Assembly: GCA_018697195.1 (NCBI GenBank)
Contig: CM031864.1
Location: forward strand, 30,118,198-30,182,197
DNA from: Certhia americana
Lineage: Eukaryota > Chordata > Aves > Passeriformes > Certhiidae
Direction of reading: 5' to 3'
Length of the DNA: 64,000 nt
The notes under the pieces are model-generated. The model ran no database searches. It worked only from the letters and a program-made list of their open reading frames with translations, and was not told where the DNA came from. The translations under genes and the position numbers were made by a program. Position 1 is the stretch's first letter; each line of letters opens with the position of its first letter. Below, piece after piece: positions 24,790-36,850 of the stretch.

Positions 24790-25190
24790 CCTAAAACCCC
24801 CGACCCTGGGAGGATTTGTTTTAATTAGCGTGATTAAACACACAGTGTTTATAAATAAGCATTTTAGACTGATCCCCTGATCTCAGAAAGGCTGAGCACG
24901 AGGTGGCCATGCCTGTGTCCTCTGCGAAGTGTCAAACACAGGGACATCTCGAGAGGCTTGGGGAAAGCAGCTTCTCTTCTCTGCCTCCAAGAACCTCCTC
25001 AGGGCCAGCCACAGCACGAAAGAGTCCCAAAGCTCAGCCCCGGACCTCCCAAATGCCTTTGAGTTCACCTCTGAGATACATTTAGTAACTCGCCTTAATA
25101 TTGATGCCCTCCACACACGGAAGGACTCTCGGCCTTGGCCAGCATAATTATGTGTTCAATATTAACAGTCTCCATCTGTCAAAGCTCACT
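24790..25190. promoter_or_regulatory. Candidate conserved noncoding elements (two cores)
   Basis: Core one (24,810-24,880) has TTTTAATTAGCGTGATTAAAC and TTTATAAATAAGC. Core two (25,060-25,190) has CCTTAATATTGATGCC, GCATAATTATG and TCAATATTAACAG. Both are rich in homeodomain cores and lack simple repeats. Role inferred. Confidence 0.3.
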
Positions 25191-28169
25191 GGCGCCTGCC
25201 CGTCCTCACATCCCGCAGGACGCGAGCTCCGCCGCTCCCAAACGCTGCCCGCCAGCCCCTGCGGGAAGGAGCCAAGGTGGGTTTGGAGAACGCCTCCAAG
25301 CAGTTTAGGGGTTAGGCTGAAACTCCAGGAGGTGCCAGTCCTCAGGAAGAATCCATATGCCAATGCAGGTACACCTTTAAACAAGGTCCTCTTGCTGTCT
25401 TGTTTAAAGACTGTGACTTTGCTATCCATTCTCAAAGTACTCAGATATTGTGCTTTCTTGAGGATACGTAGTCCTGCAGAAGAGCGAGTTTTAAACATGG
25501 ACAGTGCTGCTGAAGTACAACACCCTTAATAACTTGGGACATAATAATTTACACAACTTCCCCAGTTCCCTTGGATCCATCGGTCTCTTCCTGCCTGGAG
25601 CACCAAGGTGGCTTTTCCCAGGGTGGCTCCCTTCCCAGGCCAAAGCAGAGCCACACTTGGTGGCCAGAGGACCTGACCAAAGAGGAAGATGCAGCAAAGG
25701 ACCTGCAGCCATGTCTCTACATGGCATCAGGGAAATGTCATGTTGATGCGGCGTGCTGCAGGCTTGGGACACCTTTGTGGGGCTGCAGGTGGTCCCGGCC
25801 ACACACCCCGAATTTGGTCCTCCCCAATACCACGGGGAGCTCGTTGTTTGGAAACACACAGGTCCAGATGCATGGACTGGGAGATGTGGTGGCCACAGAG
25901 AGGGGCCCAAGGGCTCTCTCTCCACCCCATGCAAGAACCCCTCGTGTCACACAGTGGCCTTGTCCATGGAAGTCACACCGTCAGCAAACCACAGCCAGGC
26001 TGGTGACATGAGCATTCCCTTTGCCAGCCAGGACCCCCACTCATTGTGGAGTGTCCAGGCAGCCCCTGGAACAAGAGTCTGTGTGAAGATAGCAAAGCAA
26101 GATAAAAGGGCTTTTCCTAGTTGATCCTTTCTTCTATTAGGGCCTTTTCCTCTGGGTAAGCATGAAGTCTGCCTCTTTTCTGGCTGTGTTATTAAAAGGC
26201 AGGGCTAAAATCCCTTTGGGAATGGGGAAGGCAGATAATCCTCACTCCTTCTGACCTTCTTTCCCTTCTCGCTTTGCAGGCTTATTGCAGTTCCTCGGGA
26301 GTACCTGCTCCATTTGTTGTATTCCTTCTCCTCCAACAAAAGACCCTCAAAAAAGACATTTGCACCGGGGATCAGCCAGAAGGGTCCCAGCAGCTGGAGC
26401 CCCCCAAGCACCCCATCACCCACCCAGGCTGGATGGGTGATGCCTTCCAGAAACAGCAGCTACAGAGTCAGCTGGCAATATACATCTTAAACCTACTAGA
26501 AGGGTAAAAAAGGAGGGGGAAGGGAAAAAAAAAAAAAAAAAAGAAAAGAAGAAAAAAAAAAGGGCCTTAAACCACCAAACTCCTCTGCTATTCCTCCTCT
26601 GCAGAATAAACAGCTCAGAGCAGTTTACTCTTGCCTTGCACAGAGTCGCAGACATCTGTCCCCAAGGCTGCGGAGCCGCGTGATGAGCTGCAGCAGTGGG
26701 AGGGTGTGTGTGGTGGGGGGGGGTGTCTGCCTCTGCTTTTCCAAAAGCCCCCAAACTCCGGGATTTCTCCCCGAGAAAGCGCTGGGGCAGCTCGGGAGGG
26801 ACAGGGTGTGGGAGAGGAGCCACGGCAGGGGAGGGAGAGCTGCAGACCGAGCCCCTCCTGCGCTGGGATATGTGCCTTTAATGGCAGGTTAATCACTCCT
26901 GGCGCTGCTGGGTTGGGGCTGGGAATGTGGAAATCCCAGGGCTGCCGGGCGGGTTGTGCGTGGCTCCAGCTACCTCTAGTGGAAAGCAGGCAGAAGCGGC
27001 CGCTCCGAGGGGCTCCGCATCCCCCAGCCTGGAAACCTTGCTCCAACATACAGCTTCCAAAAAACCCACCCCCTCACCCCGATATTCCCAACCCAAACGC
27101 GGTTTTTGTGACTGGATGTAGCAATTGTTGCGGGTTTGGGTGATTTCCAACTCTTTCCTCTTCCAGGAAGACCCAGGTCCTGCTCATCCCACAAGGATGA
27201 TCTGCTGGCTGCAGAAGCTCACGTTGTTCCAGCGAGCTGCTCCCAGCAGGGATTTTGCAGGACCACAAGCAGAATCAAAGACACAGTCACCGTTTGCCGG
27301 GGTGACTGGCTTGGCAGGGCTCTGTGACCTCCCTGTGAGGACAGCCAGCAAGGTTGGGAACAGAAGGATGGGCACCCTGCTCCTGGTGTCACCAGCCACT
27401 GAGACACCTCCTCAATTAACACTGAAACCTGGATATAAATTAGGAAAAGCTGTGTTCAGCACAGGAACTTTTCACTGTCAGCGCTGCAATAAGCAGCAAT
27501 AAGCTCACTGCAGAGGTCGATGGGGCAAGGAGCTGCCAAAAACATAGGGATGAGCAGGACAAGCTTTTCCATGGCATCTCTGTGCCCAGGAAAAAGGCCC
27601 TTTCACTGGATTTTCTAGCTGTAAACCCCACGGAGAACAAATCCACTTCTTGTTTCCTTTTAGCCTTGAAACCTATTGCATTTTCCACAAGCACTAAAGT
27701 GATTTTATTTCCAAAAAGAAAGTTATTGATTCACACCAATCCAGGAGCTGACACTTTCCAAAGGGTCCCCACCTTGACTGCCCTTGACAGCAGCAGAGCA
27801 GCAAGAGGAGGCAGCACCTACAGGCCCTCAATTCCACAGCCCCACAGGGTTCTGAACCCAGAAACAAATTACACAGGGCCTTCAGAATTATATACACAAA
27901 CAAAATTACAAAGAAACAGGAACATTTGACCTCTAGTAAGCTCTGGCTTTGCCTGGGAGACACTTTTGTGAAATAAAGGTGGGCCAGGCATCTGAAAGAG
28001 TGGCACCCAAAACAGAAACCACTTTTTCATGCTGTTGGTTGCACTGTCTCCTGAAGGCAAGGAAAGCAGGCTGTGCCATTTCCCTCCCTACCCCCCTTCC
28101 AGGTTCAGAAGTCCCTGAAAACCATTGCAAAAAAATGGTTAACAAGCTGCAAGTGTCAGGGACAAGTGG
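25191..28169. other. Intergenic DNA, nothing recognised
   Basis: GC-moderate sequence with A runs at about 26,525-26,561. There is no exon, RNA gene or clear transposon. Overlapping open frames on both strands have no recognisable content. Confidence 0.5.
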
Positions 28170-28450
28170 GGCTGATGGGAAGGATTAGGCATTAATGAGA
28201 GCCATCTTCCAAAGCATCCATCACTCCTCTTTCATGGGTTTCTTAATGTGGTGGGAACTCTGCCATAGCTGGATTCTTTTTATTTAAAGCAGAGATAAAA
28301 AGCTGGAGAGGTATTAATATTAATTAAGAGACAGACATTCGCAGAAACTTTCTTTACCCCGCATCACACCCAGCTCTCAGTCCCACTTCAGGGAACAACC
28401 AGATTTTTTCCAGAAAGAACTAAATTGTTCTGCAGAATTTATGAGTCTTT
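28170..28450. promoter_or_regulatory. Candidate conserved noncoding element
   Basis: An AT-rich block with GGCATTAATGAG at about 28,188, TTTTATTTAAAG at about 28,277 and GTATTAATATTAATTAAG at about 28,311-28,328. It is free of simple repeats. It is a candidate enhancer by composition. Confidence 0.3.
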
Positions 28451-30289
28451 GTCACTTCTGCTGGAACTTTTATCCCACAGGGCAGGAAGCAAAGGCTGCA
28501 CCAGATGAAAGCTGCTCACAACCCAATTCTCTGTCCTGGGGTGTCCTGCAAATATTTCCATTTCTCTTGGAATTCCCTGTGGAATTTCTGAAATGAGGAA
28601 GGAGGAAAAGAATCTTGTGCCGATGCTGAAATAAGATCTTAATTTTTGAAAAGTGTGAAGAAAGAAGCTGGAGGGAAATGCTGTCGGTTTGCACATTTCC
28701 CTCACCAGGGAAATGAGCTGAGGGTTTTAGGTAGCAAAGCTGCTGGGTGCTGAGGCAGAGCTGGTCCCTGTAGTGATTAAAAGGGTTGGGACAAGGGACA
28801 GGCTGGGAGAGGAGCAAAGGCAAAAGAAGCTCATTTGAAATAGGGAAACTGAGGCACACAGGCTTTTCTCACCCTGGGTTGAGCATCCCAGTCCCTCCAC
28901 GTTTGAGGGATGAGAGAGCAGGAACGTTACAGGACACCAGGCTGGTGAAAATAATGGATAAATCCTGTCCTGCTCCTGATGCCCCCAGCCAAGAGCCCAA
29001 GGGGATGGGAAACCAGGCATGGGGGAGGTACCCTCTCTCATCCCTCAGCCTTGGACCAGCACCCCAAGGATGCCCCACTGCCTAATTTTACCCTTCTGCC
29101 TCCTTGGTTGCCTTTAGCCCAGCTCCAGAGACAAAAACTGGGAGGAAAAAAAAATCATAAACAAAGCCTTGTAACCTTCTGGGTTACTTCTGACTGCTGA
29201 AATACACACACACACAGAGTAGAGCTCAAGAGTGATAAGTGAAAATACCCAGCTCAGTTCGGCGGGCACTCCATGAATTTGCGGTGTAGGGAAGCTAATT
29301 CTGTGGTCAGTGATGAATAACAGGGTTGTGAGTTGGGGGGGCTTCTCCTCTGCCCCGCAGGTGAGGACACGGTCCCTGGTCCCGGCCCTCCTTGTCCCCG
29401 GTCTGTCGTTCGGGACTCGGCCACGAGATGGAGGCTTCTGCCTGCAGAGAGGAGCAGGGCAGCCCTGCAGAGACCCCAGAGAGGTCTCCAGCCTGCTCTG
29501 GGGTCCCCAGCTGCTGTGCCCAGCTCCCAGGGACACGCCGGAGCTGCCCAGGCACTGTGGTGCTTTTGGGGTGCAGGGCGACCTAGCCCAAGAGCATTCC
29601 CGAAGGTGACGGCTGCATCCTGATCCTCCCTTCCTGAAGCCAGGTCACCGCCGGGGCTGGCTGCAAAACCTCCTGCTCCAATTCGGTGGGAAGCTGGAGT
29701 AAACAGGACAGGGATTCTTCACCCCCCTTCCTGCCCCTTCGGGAGCCCGGGAACATATTGCCTGTGAAGATGGGGCTGGAGTGACCCCACAAGATACTCC
29801 TGGCTTTGGGGGGAAATTGTCAGGAATTTCAGTCAGACATTCCCAGCAAAAAAACCCTTCATGTTTCAGCAAAATTGTGACACTCTACAGTTGGGATTTT
29901 TTTCATCTGGCTAGCAGGGAAATTTGGAATAAGCAGTCTGGGTGGGTGCCTGAGGTGCTGGTTGGCGAGCTGAATCGGAGCAGCAGCAGCAGTGGCCGTG
30001 CCAGGGCTAACAGGACAGCACCCCCAAAGGAAAATAAGCCCCGCTCTCTGTGTAATTTAGAAGGCGCAGGTCTTTTCAGGGGGAAGGGAATTCCCCTTCC
30101 CTGCCTGTCTGAACCCCTCCCAGCTGCAGGCACAGACGCTGTGCATCCCTGGGTGCCCGAGCCGCGGGGATGCCAAGGAGCGGCCCCGCTGATTTATAGG
30201 GCGGCTGTGCCTGCGAGAGGGGTGAGAACGAAGCTTTTCCAGCCTCTTCCTTGCAGTAGCCAAAACCTGACTCGTGCTGGTGGGGTGAC
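28451..30289. other. Intergenic DNA, nothing recognised
   Basis: No feature I can support beyond a short CA repeat at about 29,203-29,215. A 298-codon open frame starts at 29,781 and runs into the next block. Its content is low-information and GC-driven. Confidence 0.5.
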
Positions 30290-30650
30290 ACCCAGGTGGC
30301 AGCGGGTGTTCGTCCCCGGGGTGGCTCAAAGGGACAGCGCGGGGACAAACTCCCGCTGCCACCCGGGCAGTGCCACCGCACGGGGCAGGGCGCTGTGGCG
30401 GAGGGGATTCATCAGCGGCGTGGCGAACACGTGTCGGCTTCCACATCTGCCCCTCGCCAGCAGGGCACCGTCAGCCAGGTGTCACCGCGGTGTCACCGCT
30501 TTGCCGCTCACCTCCTTCCCCGACGTGATCGGCTGCGACATCCGCGCCAGCTGCTCCGAGCGGGCAAACGCCGGCCGCCCCCTGCTCGCCAGCCCGGCCA
30601 CGGGCAGCTCCTGCCAAAGCGCTCCGTGGGTGCCCGGGACTGTGTCCCCA
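30290..30650. promoter_or_regulatory. Orphan CpG-rich block
   Basis: CpGs are dense from about 30,296 to 30,610 (GTTCGTCCCCGG, GGCGTGGCGAACACGTG, GCGCCAGCTGCTCCGAGCGG). Flanks are poorer. It may be an unannotated promoter or a CpG-rich enhancer. Composition is the only evidence. Confidence 0.35.
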
Positions 30651-30769
30651 CGGTCACTGCGGGGTCAGGGGCGCTGAGCAGTGGCACCTGCCTATCCCTC
30701 CCAGCCGGTCCCTGATGCTGAGGCAGGAGGGGAGCAGAAGCCGTTCCACCTCCTGCCTGGCAAACCTTC

Positions 30770-30900
30770 GGATGTCGGAGGAGGGTGGTAGCACACGGGT
30801 TTCTCGTGCTGCATTATTAATTAATACAATCATTAATAGCGTGCTGGGGGTGATTGGCTCAGCAAAGCCGCTTGCAGCTGCTCTTAGTTGAGGTGGGACG
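30770..30900. promoter_or_regulatory. AT-rich homeodomain-site cluster
   Basis: Four TAAT/ATTA cores occur within about 35 bases (30,808-30,842, including TTATTAATTAATAC and CATTAATAGCG). They are set in GC-rich DNA and close to the CpG-rich block. Possible enhancer core. Confidence 0.3.
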
Positions 30901-31284
30901 ATGACAAGTGCTCGGAGGGTCTGAAGGCAGAGAGAGGCAGACACAACTGGCACACACCACGGTGCCCTGGTAGCTGGCACAAACACAGATGGGCTTTCTA
31001 TCCTTCAGGAATTTTTTAAGAGCTCATGTACCTTCGTTGTCTGCATGCGAGTTCCTTTTCGGGACGCGCTGGGATCTCGCTGTTCCTGGGCGTGCTCTCT
31101 AAAGCCCCATCCTTTCCCCCGGCAGACCCAGCGCTAGAAAACTCCTGTTCAGCATCACTCCTGACTTCCCAATCCAGGTCCCAGGAAGTGCTTCCCACAA
31201 ACAAGGCAGCCGCCCTTTCCCGGCTCAGCCTTCCGCCTGCAGAAGCCCTACTACACCCCTTTCCCCCCGCCTGCCTCTCTTCAC

Positions 31285-31890
31285 AGAACTTGTAGGAACT
31301 TAATTATCTCTGAGAATTCTCCCCCTGTCAAGCCAGGCTGCAACGGGCCAGCAGCCTTCAAGAGATAATAACAGGGACGGACAGGCGGCGAGCACGGGAG
31401 CGCCGCATCCTCTGCGAGCAAGGTCAAAACCATCCCTCCCTCCTTCCCGCTGAAGCCGGGCCAAACCCAAGCGTGAGGGCAGCACCGTCCCTTCCTCGCT
31501 GCCGCAGCCACAAGTGGGAATTGGGAGGACGAGGAGGCGAGAGATGCTGGTGCCGGCCGTCAAGCAGCGGGCCGGTAATAACCTCATTATGAGGCTGGAG
31601 ATGCCGGGCAGGGGGGGCAGGTGCCGTCCTTCTGCTGCCCACGCTCCACCGGCAGCTTGCGGAGCCAGAGAGTTGTCAGGCTGTCTCCTGCCTCTCACCT
31701 TGCTTCTCATTAGCTCCCCGCCGTGCTGCCGTGCGGGCAGATGGGGCAGGGCCCACCGCCGTGCCGGGCGTGCGGGGGGCGCAGATCCCCAGCACATCCC
31801 CTCCGTCTCCCCCGCAGGGAAGGGATGCTCGGCCCCGGGCTGGGTGTGGTCCGCAGCGCGTTTCCCAGGGTGAGGATGGGTGGCTGTGCT
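31285..31890. promoter_or_regulatory. Mixed AT-core and CpG-rich block
   Basis: An AT core with CTTAATTATCTC lies at about 31,300 and another, GGTAATAACCTCATTATGAGG, at 31,573-31,593, which contains a CCTCATTATGAGG palindrome. CpG-dense sequence follows at about 31,720-31,870. No gene is recognised. Regulatory role inferred. Confidence 0.3.
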
Positions 31891-33859
31891 CGCCAGCTGC
31901 CTGGCCGAGGCGATTCCTGAGTATCCCAGCGGGTAATGTGTCTGTCAGGAGGGTGAGCTGGGAGAAGGAAAGCTCTCGTGGCTCTGTGCAACAGCCTCGG
32001 TGGTGCTGGCAGGGTGTCGTGTCGTGGGACAAGGGGACAGCCTGGTGCTGTGCCTGGGGTGCCCAGGGAGCTGCGTTCAACAAGTCACCCCTGGGGACCA
32101 AGGCTGATCTTGGGCAGCCCCAGGACGTGTTCCCTGCCAAAGCAAGGCACACGTTTTCCAGCAAGAGTAGCCAGAGCTCTGGGATGCTGCCTGGGAAGCC
32201 TCCAAAGCGGGAGACAGACCAAGAGAAATGTAAGTCACCAGAAAGGACCAAATCAGAAAGGACAAGCACAAGCAGAGGGAAAGGGATGGGACTGGTTGGT
32301 CAATTCCTTCAGGATCCTATCTCCAGGAAAAGGCTCCTACACTTCTCCCATATCTCTCACATCTGCTATCTTTCCAGGGCAAGAGTTAGATCTGGAAACA
32401 CAGCCCTATGCTTTTCACAAGAACAAAGCAAAGCACAAGCCCCTGCATTTATCCAGAACAAGCAACACTTCCAGGAGGGACAGATATTCCCAGCCAGAGC
32501 TAAGTTATCCAACAGTATGGCAAGAGTTGAGTCTACTATTGGGAGCAGGGACTCCCTGATATTTATTGCCTAAGAATCAATTTGCTCAAGCATCTCCAGC
32601 AAGCCAGAATGCAGCAGGAGCATCACCAGCTGGGTGGGAGTCACTGTTGGAGGCCACAGGCTCCCAGCACCACGGGGGGACACACACTGCAGCTGCTCTA
32701 CCAAGGGGATTGTGTAAGACCCCTTGAAATGCCATGGGAATGAGAACCTGGAGAAGGCCTCCCAAGCCGAAGCACCCCGTGATGCTTTCTCACCACCTTT
32801 GAGGGCTGTCTCTGGTGGTCTGAAGGAAGGGCACGGTGCAGCCCTGGGAGCTCCAGGAGGGCAGTGGTGGTGCCATGTCAGCGCGGGAGGAGATGACTCA
32901 GTGTATTCCTCTTCTCCAAGAGCCTGAGCAATTTTGTCATGATCAGGATCCAGCCACCCTGACTCCATCTTTGGTCTTGGCTACCCAGCAACACCTGAAT
33001 CAGAAGCACCAAAGCATTGAATTAAGGGAAGGTGGGGAGGGAACTCTGCACACCCCAGCACTCTGCCAGCCTTTGTACCTTCTGCTGTGCCCAGCTTTTT
33101 CCGCCAGTCCTCACCAGAAATGTTGCGCTGTGATTTCCGCCTTTCACTAACCGCAGTGATTTCCCCCTCTCCCTGGGGGAATCTGTGTGCTGCTCTCCCA
33201 CTGCAGTGACCCACACAGCCCAGAGCAGCTTCTCTGGGCTCTTGGCCATGCTGGGGGGTGGCCTTGCTCTTGCTGCAACCATGGTGATGGTCACACCGCC
33301 GAGAGTCACGGCCCCAAACAGGCCTCCCTCAAGCTAATATTTGCCTAAAGCAGCATTCAAGATCACCATGGATGAGCCCTCTCAGTTGTCCTAAAACAAA
33401 CCAGGACACCTCTGCACCGAAGCCACAGAGGCCCCAACAGCAGCCATCTGCCAAGCTGTGGCTGCTCACATCAGGGAAGAACCTGGCCATGGAAATAGGA
33501 TTTCTATTTTTTTTTTTTTTCCTGATGTAATCCTGCACTGGAGTAAAGCCTATTTTGGAGGAGGGGCACAAATGCCCCCTCAGCACCCTCCAATTCCCCC
33601 ACATCCAGGCCAAGGAGCTGGCTCAGCCCTGCCAGCCCCTCACCTCTCAGAGGCCACCACAGGGATGCCCCAAGCACCAGCAGAGCTGAGAGAACACCTC
33701 TGCCCCAGAGCCACCACGTTCACTGAGGTCCTCAAGCCCACAGAGGAGCCAGAGAATGGGGGGCTCCTGCTTCAGCCCAAGGGTTGCAGCACTAACTGGG
33801 GCAGAATGAAGCCCTTTTTCCTCCTTTTGTCCAGGCAGGCTGCAGTGCCAGGGAAGGAG
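31891..33859. other. Intergenic DNA, nothing recognised
   Basis: Ordinary sequence with one T run at about 33,509-33,522. There is no exon-like protein content, RNA gene or recognisable transposon. Confidence 0.5.
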
Positions 33860-34110
33860 CTTTAAAGGCACGCGATACCTGTGTGGAGCGGGGGGGGGTG
33901 CGCGAGCGTACAGAGCTATTAATTAAAATTGCTCAGTCAGATGCTATAGAGAGATTAGTTGTCACATTGTGTTAATGGCAAGCTTGGCAACGCCGTGAGA
34001 AGGGGCAGGACTGCCCGCCGTCCCCTCAGCTGTTCAAGTGCCACGTTTATACCCAGCCAGAATGACTAATTGGCAGGTTTTGTCGAACAGAAGCCCCCTT
34101 GTTATTGGGA
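33860..34110. promoter_or_regulatory. Candidate conserved noncoding element
   Basis: After a short G run the block shows GCGCGAGCGTACAG, GAGCTATTAATTAAAATTGC (33,916-33,935), GAGATTAGTTGTCAC, GTTAATGGC and GACTAATTGGC (about 34,064). It is repeat-free, mixes CpG and homeodomain cores, and stands out from its neighbours. Enhancer role inferred. Confidence 0.35.
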
Positions 34111-36679
34111 AGAGATCAGTGCCTTAATGAAGGAGAGGGAGGAAGGGGACATGTGGGTACAGAGAAGCTGCAGCCACCTCTGCAGCAGAGGTCCCTGTGG
34201 AGGCAGAGCTGCTGTCCTGTCCTTGTGGCACAGGGAGGCTGGAAAAGCCCAGAGCCATGGAATGGCACAACACTGGGTTCTTCAACAGTGCACCAAATGC
34301 ACAATCAGCACCAGAGCAAGGTGCCTATGAAGAGATGGAAATATCTTCCTGGACCCTCCCAGCTCAGGGGTTGATCATAGGGCAGGACTCCCCAGCTCTG
34401 CTCTTCATCCTTCTTCTCAGGTGTCAGATTATTTCTCCTCGTTTGTATTGCTCACCTCCTTTTTCTTGCTGCAGGGAGAAAGGGAGCACAGAAAAAGGCT
34501 TGGGAAAGCTCCCAAATGGCAGTTCCAGGAGACCATCACAGCCTTGGAGCATAGTCAGTGCAGGCTGGGCAAGCACAGAGCACAGAGCTCACCTCACCCA
34601 ACCTCAGGGCATGGGGTGGGAGGCTCCTGCTGCCTATTCTAGCTGTAATTTCTCCCCTTCCTTCCCATTGAGGAGCCCTTCAAAATTTCTACACCCAAAT
34701 GAACTCCTTTTTGGTGTGGAAAGGGTTCCAGATCTGGGACCTCTGTCTCCAGCAGCTGGGACAGAGTTGTGCTGAGCTCCGTGCCTGGGCACAGTCCATG
34801 GAAAATCTTTTGGTGAACACGGATGTCAGCGACACAGAAAAGCACAGAGTAGTTTGGTATTGTCCCTGCAATCTTTGAAAGGATTGGTGGCAATGGGCAA
34901 TGTTTCTGCCCTCTGATGGACAACCATACTCTGAAGGAGGAGGAATCAGGGGAAAACGCTCTTCTCCCCTTTTTACAGAAGGAAATTCAGTTTTGGGATC
35001 ACAAAGCTCCACAGGTGTCCAGCACGCCCAGAGCCTGCATGATTTGTGCACTTTGAATCTTGTCCTGGTTGGTTTGACAAGGTGCCCCTCAGAAAAGTGA
35101 TGGGTGTAAAACTAGGGTACAGCATGGCTGTGACACCCACTCCAGGGACTTGCCTAGATATCCCCATCCAGGTGTTTTCCTGAGGTTTTCAAACTGATCA
35201 GCCTGTTTAGCCTAACCAACACAGATCCCACAGGCCTGATTCTGCCTGGAAAAACTGGTTCTCCTACACCCCAAATTCAGCTTTATTTTGTGGATTCTGG
35301 CCATGCTGGAGGGCAGCAGGGAGCACATGGGGATGCTGAGGTCGAGCAGCAAGGCTTTTCTTTTGCCCCAGGCACTAGTTTGAGAAACTAGTTGAAACTC
35401 ATTGAAAAATGAGCCTTTTATGAGGGGTATCAGCAAGTTTCCAAGCTGCCCCAAGATGTAACCCTCTGATTGCCATGGAGAAGACAGGTGAACCCCAGCT
35501 GCTGAACAGCACCAAGCACATTCGGTAGGTGTGCATTAGGAAGGCAACTTCCTTCCCAAGGAGGGGGTGGAGGGGCTGTCATCCCTCTGCCACTTCCAGG
35601 TAGCCCCAGGCCCACAGCAACTTGCCCCAAGAGACTTGGGGGTGCCAAGAGTTCAGCAGTAACCTCGGGTGGGAAGCAGCTTTTTACTGGGACTGAAGTG
35701 CATGGCTCTGGGGCGGGATGGAAAGCTGTTCAGGCATGTTGTGTGCACAGCAAAGCTGTAATTTCTTCACAGTAGCTAGTCTGAAGCTAAACTGGATGTG
35801 AATTGAACTTAAAGCCACGGCCAGCAGAGTCATCTCAGCCCAAATCCAAGCTCTGTGCTTCCATACCTGTTTATGGCTACCCAGCTAGGCTCTCTTGAAG
35901 CCAGCTCCATCACATCCCCCCCTCCAGCCATCAGGCACCTCAGCTGTTTCACAGCCACCACTGCAACCTGCCCCCAAGCTGTCTGCAGATGGAGGTGAGG
36001 CAGACAGGTCACCATCAACACCATTTGCTCCCTGAGGCCAGATTTAGGGTAGGGTAATGTGGCAGCTGGACACACAAAGATTCCCACAGCACTGGTGTTG
36101 TTCACGCCGTCAAACAGCCTCTCCCTAAAAAGTTTTTTGGAAGGTCACTGGATAACACCTTTAAGCAGTCCTGCAAGTCTCCTCCTTGACCCTGAGGTGT
36201 ATCTGGAGATGACCAATCAACCTGGTGTGTCATTCCTTAGCGATGCTCCAAGGCAGTCTAGAACAGAATGCAAACCTTCTCCATGTATTTTCCCCCACGG
36301 ATGGTTTCCTGTTGTTTTACTTTTTTTCCAGCTTTACCATTTCCCAAGTCCTTACTGAGCAAATTTCTGCAGGCTCCTCACTGCCCGTCAGGAGGGACAA
36401 GGCTGGGTTGTGTCCTGAAGACTTTGCTTCCTTTGCAGCCCAGACTTCTACAAACTTTTTTTTTTTTTTTTTTTTTGTGCTTAATCCTTTGTTCCCAAGA
36501 TGTGACACTGACCAAACTAGACCCAAGCAAGGAAAGCATTGCATTGCACTGAAAAAAAACCCCAAACCAACACAAACAGTGCTGGACCCAAACTTTTCCT
36601 TTGTTCTCTGCTTTTGGCCACTCTAAGCCACTCACTGCCATCCCCCACGCAGCAGTTACCTGTCACAGAGGACACTTTG
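34111..36679. other. Intergenic DNA, nothing recognised
   Basis: Ordinary sequence with a T run at about 36,457-36,476. No gene, RNA or transposon signature is visible. Confidence 0.5.
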
Positions 36680-36850
36680 TTCATGTGTTTGAGGCCAAGT
36701 TCTAATCACTGAATGTAATAGGGCAAGATGAGTGATAGATTGACACAATTAATTTCCATGTTCCCACTAGTAACATTGATTTTAGGGCACTCAGTCTTTA
36801 CAAGTCACTGAATGCAAGAGAAAACTTGGCTCTGATCTGTTCAGTAGAGG
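36680..36850. promoter_or_regulatory. Candidate conserved noncoding element
   Basis: TCTAATCACTGAATGTAATAG, GATAGATTGACACAATTAAT (36,735-36,754) and ACTAGTAACATTGATTTTAG lie in a repeat-free AT-rich block. The ATTGACA is close to a TALE (PBX/MEIS) site. Role inferred. Confidence 0.3.

Noticed and set aside
29781..30677. A 298-codon plus-strand open frame
   Set aside because: Its composition follows the CpG-rich DNA, with no domain or splice support; overlapping frames are also open.
31731..32573. A 280-codon plus-strand open frame
   Set aside because: No recognisable domain; adjacent frames on both strands are equally open, as expected in GC-rich DNA.
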